Origin: Dromaius novaehollandiae
Lineage: Eukaryota > Chordata > Aves > Casuariiformes > Dromaiidae
Assembly (NCBI RefSeq): GCF_036370855.1
Contig: NC_088099.1
Coordinates: 138,425,017 to 138,489,016, forward strand
Length of the DNA stretch: 64,000 nt
Direction: 5' to 3'
The position numbers and the translations under genes were made by a program. The notes below the pieces were generated by a model. That model was given only the letters and a program-made list of their open reading frames with translations, searched no databases and was not told where the DNA came from. Numbering within the stretch: position 1 is the stretch's first letter; each line of letters starts with the position of its first letter. Of this stretch, positions 1-12,900 are shown piece by piece.

Positions 1-340
1 AGACTTTAATCTGGGTGCCTTACGCAGCCATGTCTCCTCCAGCATTATGAGGCAGGTGTATTCAGAGAGGCGCATGCAGAGATCATGCGCAGCCTCTGAA
101 TCACGGCGGCGTTTCTGCGGCGCGGTTGGCTCCCTGCTCTGCCACCTGTACACTCACGGTGAAGTCAGAGACCAGACTGGCTGGCTGATAGCACAAGTTC
201 AGAAAATCAAAGCCAGGCAGACGATGGCGTGGGAGGCTGAGCATGAATTGTTGCTGGGCTCTGACTAACACTCCAGCAGGGAAGCGCGCAGGAAGCTGTG
301 CAGAGCCAGGAAGGACGCTGCCCCAGTGCTTCCTTTCTGC
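1..340. other. CpG-rich left edge, function unknown
   Basis: Roughly fifteen CpG dinucleotides fall between about 70 and 310, including the cluster cacggcggcg and gcggcgcgg near 101-125. This is well above the surrounding A+T-rich DNA. Two short frames on opposite strands cross the segment, but neither resembles a known protein. It could be the margin of a CpG island or an untranslated exon lying mostly outside the window. Only the composition is directly visible. Confidence 0.4.
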
Positions 341-779
341 CACTTCAAAAATATCGACTAACAGACCTCTTTTAAAAAAAAGTGCTTTGGACAGATCCTG
401 ACGTTAGCTCTTGGCCTTTGCCTCATATTATCTTACCAAAAAATAGAAGGAAAATACTGCAAGTAGTTAATAGCTTCTCTTAAACAGGATGCTGAGGAGA
501 GTGATTACAAGGCACTCTGCAGAAAAGCCTTTCAAGCATGCAAGCTGTGTACTCCCAGTCCAGGCACGAATGCAGTTTGTGCAAGTTCTCGTCACTGTTC
601 AGTGAAGAAAACAGTGTTTTCTTTTGCTTATACGCTTACATCTCTTCACATAATCTCTCTCCACATATTGTTTTAAAAGAGAACGTCAAACAAAAAAAAA
701 GCCTTTGTACTGGTTACAGTGTATGCAGTCATTTGTATTGCTCTTAGTCCTGAAGCTCACAGAGGCTGTTATCGGAAAG
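341..779. other. Unique DNA, nothing recognised
   Basis: Moderately A+T-rich sequence with short A and T runs. I see no repeat family, RNA gene or credible exon. A 69-codon plus-strand frame at 538-747 has no recognisable features and is treated as chance. Confidence 0.6.
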
Positions 780-794
780 TCGGAGCCAGGCTGA

Positions 795-915
795 AATCTA
801 GGATTGAGTCAGAGCCACTGAATCAATCTGTGACCTTGAGCAAGGCACTTGGCCTCCTGGTGCTTCAATCAGTCGTTTCATAAAACTGGGTAAAAAAGCA
901 GCGCCAAGCACAATC
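795..915 (+). repeat. MIR/CORE-SINE fragment
   Basis: The core reads tgtgaccttgagcaaggcac followed by a degraded cctcagtttc block and ataaaactgggtaaa. This is the order of the MIR family core on the plus strand (tgaccttgggcaagt, then cctcagtttcc, then gtaaaatgggg). The match is diverged and ends before the A+T-rich 3' tail. An old retrotransposed SINE copy; no function is implied. Confidence 0.7.
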
Positions 916-2820
916 AAATATAGCTGCTTTGTTTGAGGTGAGCTATCCGGCTTCCATAGCACACAGAGACACATGCACAAAAGGGTCTCAGACCTTCTTA
1001 TCTCATTTTAGTAGCTGTCTTGCTAGAAATCTGCGCAGCCTCTCAGTAGCCTTCACAGTAGGACCAAAATATTGAATGTATACACTTAAGATCTATGATT
1101 ATACAAAGGATTTCTGATTCATAACTGAAATAGAGCCCTGGTAAAAGTCAGCTTTATGCAAAGTGTCATCATAAGCCTTACACAGCATTCAGTGTAAGAG
1201 ATAGCAGGCTGGACTCGAAGTAGCAGGAAGCTTGAACTTAAGAAATAGTAGTTCTGTTATTGCTACTTTTTAAAAATTGATAGGTTTGACCTTTTATATT
1301 TATTTTCTCTAGTCATTAATCAGTTTTGAGGTGAAAGCTGAAGTTACAGTATGGTATGTCCTTTCACTATTCATTTTTAGTTAAAACTCAAATCTTGCAC
1401 TTAGTTTAATATTTCACAGTGGGAGTGAGGTGAAATGGTCCCCAGGAGCTAGACAATCCATGCATAACAAACAAAGTGCCACGCATGCATCATTTAGTCA
1501 ACTAACAAAAGCGCACACCAAATTATGTTTTATTTTAAGACTGGAAACAGATTTCACTCCTAACTGCCAGCTACCTCCAGAAAAAACTTTAGGACTTATA
1601 AGCACTGTTTCAACCACTGTCTCCCTTACAGAATTTCAGGCAGAAAACTTCAAAATCCTTCTTCATAAATTCTTGAATCTGGGACTCTTTGATCAACATC
1701 AACTGTACCATTCAAGGATTTTTGTAAATCCTCAGTGCCTTGGGAAATGCAATGTACATGTAGCAAAAAGACTACCTAAATGGCCATATGGAATGTAGTT
1801 TATTCTTGCACATTTGCAAGTAACATAGAAATGCCTGTATGAAATGTCTCCGGGGGCCTGGCGCTAGACAGATGAAAATTCAGGAAATGGGCAGAGAGAG
1901 CAACAGAGGAGCAGCTTCGAACGTGGAACTGCCATTCACACCACTGGGACACTTAGTCAAAAATGAGGACAGAAATGGATTATCACCTTTTATAAAAAGC
2001 AGAGTCTCTGATATGATTTAAAGCTTGCATCACTAGGACCATCAGACCTCAGTCAATCCATGCTGCACTATCTGCAGGGCTACAACAGAAAAAATCTAAG
2101 CAGACTTTAGGAACCTTAATAAAATATAAAGCTCTAATGCATAAACTTATTTATTTTGAACCAAAAGCTATCCAAAAAAAAACAGTGTTAAAAAAGTTTG
2201 CTGTTGATTAGCCAAGCCTGAGTGTAATTAAATTTATTTATACAGAGAAAAATACAAAATTTTATTAACTGTGGAAGGAATGTAGGTCCTTAACTGCCCA
2301 GCAAGTTCACAAAGAAAAAGGAGATCAGTTTACAAGGGTTAAGTAAACATAATATTTTATATTACAGTTCAAATGAATCCAATTTCAACAAGACTATGTA
2401 AGAGTCTAAAAATTGGTTTACCAGATTAAACATTTTTATGAACATTAAAACCCGTTACATTGCTCTGAAGTACAGCTACCGAACAACCAGAGCCACATAA
2501 AGAAACCATTTGTTTCTTAGCCCCATGGTTGAATTACTTCTAGCCTCCTTGCCATTCACATGTCTGGTGGGTTGCCTGTATTTATTTTTACACGCCTACA
2601 TGTTGTGCACTTTGTATTCCTTTAAGTTTCCACAGTCATGTCAAAACAAAATGCATTCCTGAGTGGGTCAGCATAGGAATAGCCGCACCAGACATTAACA
2701 TAAGAACTTGATGCTTACTGCAAATCTGAGAAAAGTAACCAGCTGTTGTGAAACACAAATTTCTGGTAAGGGAAGGAGACAGTGCATGAACACAGTGCTT
2801 TGAAAAGTGCTGGTTTAGCA
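916..2820. other. Unique A+T-rich DNA, nothing recognised
   Basis: Long A+T-rich stretch with scattered short homopolymers. The longest frame (1430-1798, plus, 122 codons) shows no domain, signal peptide or compositional bias typical of coding sequence. I identify no repeat, RNA gene or promoter-like composition here. Confidence 0.6.
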
Positions 2821-2829
2821 GTAATTGAC

Positions 2830-3060
2830 CCAAAGGTCCTTTATTTATCTATAGAAGAGATGCACATTATAGTCTCCCCATTCTGTTTAGCTAATTACTG
2901 GCTCTGATGAGGCTGCAAACAAAGCTGCCAATTAGCACTAATTATGAGAGCAGCATTTCATCCAGATTAATGATTCTGAATCACTGAACTCCCTTTGAAA
3001 GGAACTGCGTGAAGAAGCCTTTTAAGCACCTTTCAGAAGATTTTTCAGCACCCCAAAGAA
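2830..3060. promoter_or_regulatory. Candidate homeodomain-site-rich regulatory segment
   Basis: Four TAAT-type cores lie within 80 bases: taatta at 2892-2897, aattag at 2930-2935, taatta at 2939-2944 and attaat at 2966-2971. A gcaaacaaag forkhead-like site lies between the first two. The segment is not a repeat I know and its base composition is balanced. Clusters of homeodomain cores are common in vertebrate developmental enhancers, but A+T-rich DNA also produces them by chance. Conservation cannot be tested here. Confidence 0.3.
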
Positions 3061-3416
3061 CAGGACCACAGATACTCTAAGTGTGTATCCAAGAGCAATA
3101 GCGCACCATCTCAGAGCAAATAAGGGCTGGATCTCATAACTCAGACACTGTTATACAGCATGATATAAACAGATTGGCTCCTATGCGCCTTCTGTACCTG
3201 GCTGAACCCTTCCTCCACCAAACCACAACTACCTCTACCTAACACATTGCTCGTTAGGAGCCGCCAAATTCAAACAACCCTCTTCTGGTACCTGCTGGTT
3301 CCTTTTCTTCATAACTGCTGGTATTATAAGCATTATCAGTCCATTATCAGGCCATGCCTGTATCGTGGACGGCACAACCTAGCTGAGCAACTCCGCTCAT
3401 TTTGGTGAGAACTGAC
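3061..3416. other. Unique DNA, nothing recognised
   Basis: Mixed-composition sequence between the homeodomain-core segment and the palindromic element. A phrase near 3125-3150 faintly resembles the ends of the palindromic element that follows but is too diverged to call. No coding signal. Confidence 0.5.
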
Positions 3417-3508
3417 GGGCCAAATTCTGCCCTGACATATACACCAGAGGCAAGTCCATTGAAGTCCTCACGGTTGCACGGAGTCTATGGCAGGGCAAAA
3501 ATTGACCT
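3417..3508. repeat. Short palindromic MITE-like element
   Basis: The left end gggccaaattctgccct is mirrored at the right end, where tggcagggcaaaaattgacc is its near-complementary partner. The centre contains aagtccattgaagtcctc, the usual core of this family. The about 92 bp copy could fold into one imperfect hairpin. Elements of this kind are frequent in turtle and crocodilian DNA and are also found in birds. It may belong to the MITE-like families described from crocodilians (for example Chompy), but I cannot confirm the family name. Confidence 0.65.
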
Positions 3509-4639
3509 TGGGCATTTTGAGCTATAGTTTTATGACCAAATTACAGAGCAGACAGACCTTTAATGCACCTCACAAGCAAGGCACAGTAGTCCAGTCCTAA
3601 GGCTGGTGAATGAAAAAAAATAAAGGCAATGAACTGCTGTGGGTTATCCCATGCTCTTGCTATACCCGCTCGAGTCCAGCTGCACCAGTGGCGGTTATGA
3701 ATGTGGTTGTCTGGGGCCAAACCTGGTGCAGTACATGGGTCTCTCTGGTTGCACACTAAGAGAAAGTTTCACCACTAGCAGTTCAGCAGACTAGGAACAA
3801 GCCGTATTTTATTGCATCTTAACACACTGCTTGGACTCTTAGGATGTGTAAGCGGCAAATTTGTCAGGTGAGCCAAAAGGGATCCTCCCTTCAGCCAGAC
3901 CAGCAGAAATGAATGTCAGGCTTGTCTCGTCCAGGGCTCACCCTTGTAGCTCTCACACTGAAAGAACACATTGTGAGAAATGAAGTAACACACTGGCATC
4001 TGTACTAGCTGTGTTAAAATCACCCAAAGCGCAGACAGGATTGCCTGCACCATGCTCTGGAAAGGGAAATGCATAGTTTTGTGTTGGGCTGAACTGTGGC
4101 TCTTCTTTGCTCCCCTCAAGGCTCTGCTGCAGCAGGTTGGTGACGGGCAGGCTGCCTACCTGCACAGCAAGAGCAGGGTTGGGCACGGGTCCAAAATCCA
4201 GAGAGGAGCCAGGGAGTAACCCGGTGACTGAAGGTCTGCTTTGACTAGGAAAAGCACAGGCTTCCCAGGAAAGATGATGATGAGTTGCAATAAGAGTGGG
4301 TGGGTAGGGTGGGGCGGGAGAAGGCTTGAGAGAATTGAACCCAAATAACTCCCACACTCCGGAGAACCAGCAACTGGGAGCCGCTCTTTCTGGAAAGCAG
4401 TGTGCTGGGGTGTGTGAGTAGCAGAGAGAGACATTATTCCTAGCAAAGCTGGGCGGGAGCTGCAGTATTTGGACTCCAGTTTTCAGTACCACCAAATACA
4501 GAACATGCATGGGTCTAAGCATGTGGATCTAACAGACCCGGCTTAATTTCCTAGGAGTAGTAAAAGCAAACTTTTAGCAGCACAAAACATAAAATATAAT
4601 TTGAAAAAGCTGTGCTGCTGGGGGAGGTGAAGAGGCAAG
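3509..4639. other. Unique DNA with a mildly G+C-rich interval
   Basis: The part at 4100-4450 is richer in G and C, which explains the overlapping open frames there. These include a 189-codon minus-strand frame at 3953-4522 that lacks any recognisable domain. No repeat family, promoter signature or splice-bounded exon is evident. Confidence 0.5.
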
Positions 4640-4742
4640 CACTAGCCTTCATGAAAAAGAAGCTGTTTTGGCAAGGGCAATAATTAATGAGACAGCGGTC
4701 ATTTAAGGTGTGCACAAATATTTGCATCTCAGAAACATTTGC
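4640..4742. promoter_or_regulatory. Candidate conserved noncoding segment
   Basis: Contains gcaataattaatgagac followed by tcatttaaggtgtg and atatttgcatctcag. The last of these includes an octamer-like atttgcat. The motif density and non-repetitive character suggest a possible regulatory element. This is an impression from reading only, as no alignment was possible. Confidence 0.22.
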
Positions 4743-4743
4743 C

Positions 4744-4858
4744 ACCTTCTCCACCCTCCCCTTTCTCTCCATCTATCTGTTTTTCCTTCTCTGCGTCTCC
4801 TCTCTCACGCGCTCTTTTTCTCTCCTCTCCCTGCCTGCCTGCCTATCATCTTGCTCTA
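4744..4858. repeat. Polypyrimidine tract
   Basis: About 115 bases are almost entirely C and T on the plus strand, with a short run of cctg units (ctgcctgcctgcct) near the end. Such tracts can form triplex DNA and are common low-complexity sequence. The two open frames across it are composition artefacts. Confidence 0.75.
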
Positions 4859-5360
4859 ATTGTTTCCAGATTTGTGTGGGAGGTCAGGGCCCAGGAGTGC
4901 TGCTTCATGCCAAGTTTATAAACAGAGCAGTGTTTCCAGATGGCCACTGGCTCCAGCCTGGCTAGCAGGTTGATTGGGACCAGAATAACAACAGGTGGAG
5001 AACAGACAATGAATTCCTTGACACTTATTTTACTCCCTCTGCTTTTTCCCCCATTCCCTCCTCCCTGCAGCCAACACAGCTACCACCAGCAGACCTTCAA
5101 ACTCTTGCATCAGGGCTGGCAGTTGGGACGTAGGGGAGGGAGAGAGGAGGAAGAACGATGAAAGAAAGCGCAAGTAACTTCCTTGACCGAAGAAATGGCA
5201 GGGCAGGAAAGGCCATGCATGCTGCTGCCTCACTGCCATCCCTTGCTGCTGCTGTTAATTAAGGCGTCCTTCCACCCCGTGGAAGAGACCTTTGGAGATG
5301 AAATATGCAGAATGAACATGATACCTTGCATAAATAGAGAAAAAGATAAGATGAACTTAA
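4859..5360. promoter_or_regulatory. Mixed low-complexity DNA with candidate regulatory motifs
   Basis: The first half contains more C/T-rich and purine-rich stretches (5030-5160). At 5245-5345 the sequence becomes non-repetitive and holds gctgttaattaaggc and gagatgaaatatgcag, resembling homeodomain and octamer-type sites. No gene is evident. The regulatory call is weak and rests on motif impressions. Confidence 0.2.
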
Positions 5361-8300
5361 CAATGCTCCCTGTATAACTCTGTGCTTCTGATTTTTAACC
5401 CGGCAGCCTGGGCCACCAGGTCCATGGGCAACAACAACCCCTCTGCAGTCACCGGCAGCTCTCATTCCTGCTTTTTCCAGACAGAGCTATTCTTCCCCGG
5501 GGCACCACTTCGTTCCCCCTCCTCGCAGGCTCCTGTGCTCCCCAGTCTCTTTCACCTCCTCCGAGCTCGTGTTTTCTTCCCTGTTCTCCACACCAAATTC
5601 CCACTCTTCTCATTGAAAGTTGTTTATAGGAATGATGGGAGCAGGGAAAAGAGGTTCTGCAAGGCAGTAGCAGAGATTCGTTTCTTTTTATTTCCTCATT
5701 TTTCCCAGAGCATTTGGGGAAGTTGTTTGGCACAACTGCATTGCTCCAAAGATTGGGTTTTGAAGCAGATTAAAGGTGGCCATAAATGACACAAAACTGC
5801 AGTGGATTCAGCCTCAGTAGACAGACTTACCAGACCCAGGAGAAGCCTCACCTCAGCTGAAGGAGAAGGAGGCATTCTGGGTTCTCTGGTACCGTTTCCA
5901 CTGTCCCCAGAGAGGCTCCTAGGATCCATGAGCTTGATCTCATTTGATCTGCACTGTAGCAGGTGCCAAGGGAGCCAAGGCTGCTCCTTCTCTTCAGGGA
6001 ATCTCCAGGGTTTGAACAAATTTCAGAAATCTTTAAGATTTGGAGCTGAAGGATAGAGGGAGAGGATGGGGAAAAGGGAATGAAAGGTGTATGAATGAGA
6101 GGAAATAAGGAGAAACAGTCAGTCTTCCAGATAAATTCATTTGAAATTACTTAACTGCAAACTTGCAATGTTCCTATTTCCCTGCCTGGCCCAGGTCTTC
6201 ACTCTTTAGGCTAAGGCAGAGCAGGACCTTTAAGAAGCAAAACCGTAAATGCCATTCTAATCTCAAAGTGAATTAATGAATAATAAGACTAAATTAATAA
6301 AACTGCTGGACATGACTCACCAGAATAGACTCGACAAACTTGCTATTCACAAGAGAAAGAAAAAAGGGTAAAATTTCTCTCCATTTCCCATTCGTGCTTA
6401 CCCTCTTCCAATGGCTAAATTTAAACTAGGTAGAATATCCTAGAAATAAATCCATAGAGAAGCATTAGGACTGCAAAATAAAAAGCTGCTGGCTTAAAAA
6501 AATTATTCCTTAAAAAGTCAATGGTTGCCCTAAATAGAATGTTATCCAAAGCAACCGTTGGTAATTAACCCAAGACTCCAAGTGAATTGTTTATTTTCTT
6601 TCCATTTGCTGCGCTTCTTGCATGTGAACAGAGAAATTCAAAAGTTAGCAAAATGCCATTTACATTCTTCTCTCTTCAAATAAAATGATTCGTAAACTGA
6701 TTGAATTGCTCACATGAGTAAAGCACACAGGATTTGTTATTATTAATAGCATATTTTCCTATTTGTAACTTTATATTCAGGTCCTTAATGGTTGACATAT
6801 ACTCTTGAATTTGTCTATAAAATACCTCAAAAAAAATCATTTTTGGCACAAGTACCCGGGAGAAGGTGAACTGAAATTTAATAGGACTAGAATTTGCTGC
6901 TACTCGGAAGACTCTTACATAAATGGTGTGTGAAAAGTGAGCATCACTTAAAAAACATTTGGTAATATTTGCAATGCAAAAGACTTCAAATTCTTGCATA
7001 TGAATACCTGGAAGTAGATTTGGAAGCATTTAGGCATTTTCATGAATGTCAGCAAATTGTTAACAGGTTTTTATTTTCCTGGAGAAATTTCATGACTAGT
7101 CTTAGCTGTCAAATTTTATACTGTGTAAGTTCTACATCTACAAATAAACACAAAAACATATTAAGCCAGTTAAAAAAATCTTTGCACTTCTAAAGCTTCT
7201 TATATCTCAGGATCTCAAAATACTTTAAGCAAACATTGTGCCTAATCCTAAGGATTGGTTTAAATGAGGTCACTCAGCACCTCTTAAGTAGATGCTTAGG
7301 ATATTTCGCCAGACTGAACTTTTAAGATATATCATTTTATGGCAATAGGGTAAGCTCCAAAAGTTTGGAGATTCTCCCAGTTTCAAACTGTAAATTCTTT
7401 GGGGCGGAGAATGCCTTTTACCATATGCTTAAGCAGTAGAGTCTTGATGTGACTGGGAATTCTGGATGTAATTGAAATGTGAGTAGAATAACATGGAAAA
7501 AGAATAGGAAGTGTAAAAGACAAGATGTTAGCCTAGACAGACTTTGGGTCTGACCAGCTGCACAAAGTTTCCAAATTATTCGTGGAGAATTATTGGGACT
7601 ACAGACGCATCTTTCTTCACATGCCACTAACACTACTGCCTTCAGCCAAGTGCTTTGGTTTGTGTAACTCAAAAAGCACTAGGCCATGCCTTGCCTGTTG
7701 CTGTTCCTGTTTTCTGCAGAAATTTCTGTACCAAGTTTTTCAAATGGGAATTCAGTCCAGTGCTCAGTGCATACATGTTTTGCATTATCTGTGTTTTTCC
7801 TAAACTGAGTTATCCACCTCTGATGTATCAAATCCAGGACAAGTAAATTTCAGAGTTTACTGTGCACTGAACTAAGTTTTTGGAGTGAAGGTATTAGTCT
7901 GATACTGAACTAGAGATATGTGGTTCCTTTTTTACCAACTCGGCATGACTGCGATATCTAGAGTAATGTGTGGACCTCTCTGCGGAGTGAAGGTTATGGA
8001 GGCAGATGATATTTGCACTTTCAATAGTTAGACCAGCAAAGAACAGTTGTCAATAGGTGCAAAGCTAACGAATATCAGACCTAAGAGAATTAGTAGCATA
8101 AGTGTTTCTTTTAAGGGGAAGAGCTTGTTTGCATGATGCCAATTTGCGATGTTGATGTCCATATGAACACAGCCCAGTTAGTAGATGTTCTGGTCCTTGA
8201 GCCTTTCCATATCCAGGCAGCACAGCGGGAAATGTCAGCAAGTCTGGCCTCAGTCACTTGGTCAGTTATCAAGTCAAGCCTGAAAGGTCAAGTTCTAGGA

Positions 8301-9936
8301 ATTAACATTTAAGAAGCTTCATATATGAATGTGAGTGGAAGGATGAATCTCACGTGATTTCATAAGTCTTAAAGTTAAGTACTGAGTGTAAGATCCCTAG
8401 ATTAGAGGTGCTTCTTCCATAATCAGCAGACATGGACATCTCCACAGGCATCTTGGGAGACACTTGCACAATGCTGACTGTAGAGTGACTTCAGAAAACT
8501 AAGATAGTTAGACACATAATTATCAGATGCTAAAATAAATCCCATTCCAAGCATGGCAAGGGCTTCTTGGACCTTTGCAAAGGCTAAGTGCTACACACAG
8601 ATGTCACTGTAGAGACCTAGTGGTGCAACAGCCTTCTAAAATGTGAATGTCTCTGAACATTCTTGCTGTAGAGAGATTACATAAATGCTTCCTAAGATGT
8701 AGCTTATTTAGAAGTGAGGTGCATACTTGAACTAATGTTTCTCCAAAAAAACCAACTCAGCTTCTCCTCACATAACTTTTGGAACACCTCAAACCAGAAT
8801 GAAGTTATTTTTCCCCTCAAGAAGTTGGCAGGATGGTGAAAAGACTTGTGTGGAGGAGGTGAGAAATACCATTTCTAAATGCTGAGAAAACCAAGTAAAC
8901 TGTCCATGGTGACAACTCAAATTCAATGACAGTGGATCATTTATTATGTTAGTCTAAACTACTGCTCAAAAGCAATGCTATAGGCAGCACTTTGACTAAA
9001 GATGGGATAACATGCAAATATTGTTCATAAATGCTCCCTTGAATTTTTAAACTAAATTGGAACTCATGTTTGTGCAGTTACACAGTTTACATACAAACAC
9101 TGGAGTAGTTCGGTTTACTGTAATGAGTGTTCAGAGAGAGTAAAATATAGTCCTGTAAACAGGACCATTGCAAGGCCTTTGCGCAGTTCAGCAAGAAGTT
9201 TCAGGAAGCACCTTACAAATTCGCATAGACATACACATAACTAGATTGATGAGAACGTTAGCTTCACTTGACGATGTCCAATGGCAATTACTATAAACCA
9301 TGGATTACTACTCTGGGCATTAAACTATTGGATTTCTGGACTTGTGCCAGTCAGAGTCTGAAAACCCTGGACAAAGAGTAATGTAATGGCAGAAGCTGCT
9401 CCAAAAAAGTAAAAGGCAGACTGATGAGATGCAGAAAGGTATGTTATAATTATCACCACTGAATATTAGATATAGCAAGTACACTCACTAAAAAAGGTGA
9501 ACTGTGGATTACCAGGAACCTAACTGGTGAAATTTAGATAAAGCTTTTGCTCCACAGCAATTTAATAACTATGAGGTCCAGGCAAATAGAAGTGGCTGAG
9601 AGATTTTACCTGTATTCTTAACTGGATATTAACTGCAAGACTGTTTGTTAAAAATATGCGCAAAAAAGAAAAAAAGTGGTGCTTATAAGGGTTATTGTAA
9701 CCCTTATATAAATATTAAGATGCTAGCATAATTGGCCCCGGCATTTCCATTTGTCTTAATATAATTGCTGTACTGGACTGCTGTTTGGCTTAATTCTGTA
9801 GTATGTCTATAACCAATAGCATATGTCCTACTGCCACAACTGTAATGATATCAGATTCCAGCTCAAGGAGAAGTTTTGTTGCAACATTCTGGCAGCATAT
9901 AATCTTTTAAGGACATATATGGCATGAATGCAAATA
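5361..9936. other. Long unique stretch, no genes recognised
   Basis: Between 5400 and 7850 there are overlapping short frames without recognisable products. From about 7850 to 9936 I find no frame of 60 codons on either strand, which argues strongly against coding sequence. The text at 7900-9700 could be a decayed mobile element, but it has no terminal repeats, poly-A tail or protein similarity that I can point to. Confidence 0.55.
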
Positions 9937-9962
9937 ATATATATATATATATATATATATAT
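9937..9962. repeat. (AT)13 microsatellite
   Basis: Thirteen uninterrupted AT units. The tract is self-complementary and likely polymorphic in length. It lies in otherwise unique A+T-rich DNA. Confidence 0.95.
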
Positions 9963-12900
9963 TTCTCAAAAGGTACCTGAGGTGTTAACATGTAATCCTG
10001 TATTTATTTCCTGTTTTAACTTCAGATATACTGGTCTGGAAACAATTGACAAATGCTGACTGTATAATAACTAGCACTATGATATTCGTGCACTATTTGT
10101 ACAGAATAAAATAACATCAGTGGAGTTCTACCTAAGAGTTGCTGTGATATGGACTGCACAGTGAAGACCCAAGATAAGCCACTAATGTCTGTAAGCCATT
10201 AAAATAGTAAAGGTTTGTCTAAATCATAGAGACTAAAAGATCTCATGGATCAACACGTTCATCTGCTTGCCATAGGATTGCTGATGTTCTAACACTTCAC
10301 AACAGTTCAAAGGAGACCAAGTAATAGCGATTAGTGAGCAAAGAACAACGTAGTTACTGCACTGGGGTCGATCTCTGAAATAAAGCAGCAGAAACATAAT
10401 CAGAATTTAGCAGCTAAATCAAATGGAAGCTATTAACTGTATCTTTATTACTATGTAAAAGTAAGTTGCCGCTGTGTAATTTAAATAGGTCCATTATGTA
10501 ACATTTTTTTCTAATTCATTCCTGATCTGCTAAACTAATCTCTATTTTTCAGGGTTTTTGAAAATGAATTAAATGGATGAAAAATGCAGCTGAAAGCCAA
10601 GATTATTTAAGGAATTGAGAACAATAGGAAAGCATGACAAGGAAAGATCAGCCATTTGACAATGAAGCAACATCCTGAGCCTGAAGCACAATACTATTGA
10701 GTAAGCATATGAGAAAATGTTTTATTTCTTCACCCAAGGTACATTCTCTTTCCTCTTTCTCCTCCCCTTCTAGCGGTGGGGTTTAACTTGGTGTTAACTG
10801 GTGAAGTTTAATTTAGCATTTCCTAGAGTAGACTAAGAAATGGATTTGTTATATTTGTTATTTAGCTCCGCCATTCCATGTCCTACTGAACACTGGAAGT
10901 CTCAGCATCATCCCACTTGACTATGCAGCTACCTAAGGAATGCAGAAACCCTAAATGCCCTTTATAATCAATGGAGAAAAAGAGAGAGACTACAGCAGCT
11001 GACAATTCAAAGAGCCAAAAATACAAATCACCTTCTGGAGATCTCTCTTGCATCACTGATTGTAAAGGAAACTTAAAATAGGGACACTCTTGACACAGGT
11101 GGCTACCATCAGTTGGGATGATTCCCACCCACTGCCTTGGCATGTTCTCATGCTTTTACAACTCCTCCTCACTACCAGAAGTGAAGGTTCAAAGGGTTCT
11201 TCTATTCACTATGTTGGTTATACAGATTTAAAAAGCTGTTCCTACCAGAGTTTCAGGCACCATGAGCAAGATATTTATCTGCTTACAATGCTACCTTCTG
11301 CTGAAGAGTGTCTTAGTACATAATAATCACAAAAGATATCTTTGTCTACCCAATAATCATGCTATAATCATGCAAGTCCAAATATTTGTATTTTCCAAAA
11401 ATACCATGATGCCTACCAGGATATAAGAATTTTTACCCTATTTTTTGATCACATGCCCCAAGCCACTTGCAATACATAAGGGTGGAGCAGCACTGTCAGT
11501 TAATTTAGTGCAGAATTTCAATAATGAAAGTCAGGGACTTTTGAAGAGTTGAAAACTATATTGAAAGGCTATATATTTAAAACTAACACCTTTTCTTTTG
11601 GTCATGTAAAACTAGTGTTACCCTTTTATCTAATTTCCTGCCCCTTTTACTAGCAATTCAATTACAGCTCTTTTCTGTTAGGAAGTGGCAGTTCAGTAGT
11701 TCACTGGACCAAAAAGTAATGTAATATTTTGCAAGTTTTGTTGGAAAAATAATATGGTAGTGCTATTACTAATGAAGAACACATTCGTTCCACAACTGGG
11801 CTTTACTTTAATAAAATTAATGAAAAATAGCAAGTACAGTTCTGCCCTTTGTTACACTTGTACAATCCATTGTGATTAACAAGAGCTGTACATGCTTGCC
11901 TATGAATCCAACTGCATCCTGTGGTTGTGTTGATTCTATTACAGAGCATCAAGCTTGCCCAAATTCAGGACATGTACAGGAATAATTTAGACTGGTGCAT
12001 TTCAGTCATGCTCTGCATGAGCGGTGCACTACATTTCCTTAGTTTGTGGAGAACAGAATTAGAGGTGGGTCCAGCTTGGAGCCCCAGCCAAAATGCTTCT
12101 TAAATTTATAGAGTTTCAAAATATCAACCTGATCCTAAACTGATTAGATTCTCTTTCACAAAACAGAACTTCCAAGTCAGAAGTTTTCCTTCAGAAAAAT
12201 CTGAGAGAAGAGGATCTTTCTTTAGAAAATTGCAAGTCTTATGTCTATAACACTATTTAATTTTTATGGAGACTATAAAGTCTTTATAAAGTCTGATCAG
12301 ATGCAATTATTCATCATTAGGGGCTAAAGCAATGATTTTTGAAATACACTGGAATCTTTCTTTAATCTTGGGCTTTTAAAAGCCCTTTGTTTTTTATTTG
12401 CTGTGTTTCAGTACACCTGACTTGACTGTAATGACTGCGATCATAATTTCACCTGTCTAGCAATAATAAATCCTGATTTTGCAACAAATTTGTGGGTAAT
12501 ATCTTTTCTCTCTCCTAACTGCATCTTTAAGCTCTTTTTTCACATATACTGTATTACTTAATGCCTGCATTTTTATTCTTGTGGTTTCCTTTTCACATTT
12601 CTTTCCTTTTTTCTTTACTTCCTTCTTTTGCCATTCTTCATTTTCGCTTAGTCTAACATTTATTGTGGTTTATTTTTAGGATACATGTATATTTGGGGTG
12701 GAATTATAAACTGAACATTTATATATTGAGTATATATTTTTGTTGGAGAAATATATAATTGACAAGTGTTCTTATTCTTCTGAGAAACGCCAATAAACAT
12801 AAGGCAGGCTCCAGTTCAATGAATCCGCTACTGATTAAACAAAACAAAACACTGAAAATAGGCAAAAGAGATACAATAGAATAATTTTTCAAAGTACAAC

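Noticed and set aside
3953..4522. Longest open frame in the window, 189 codons on the minus strand
   Set aside because: It overlaps other open frames in a G+C-richer interval, shows no domain or biased codon use that I can see, and lacks an exon context.
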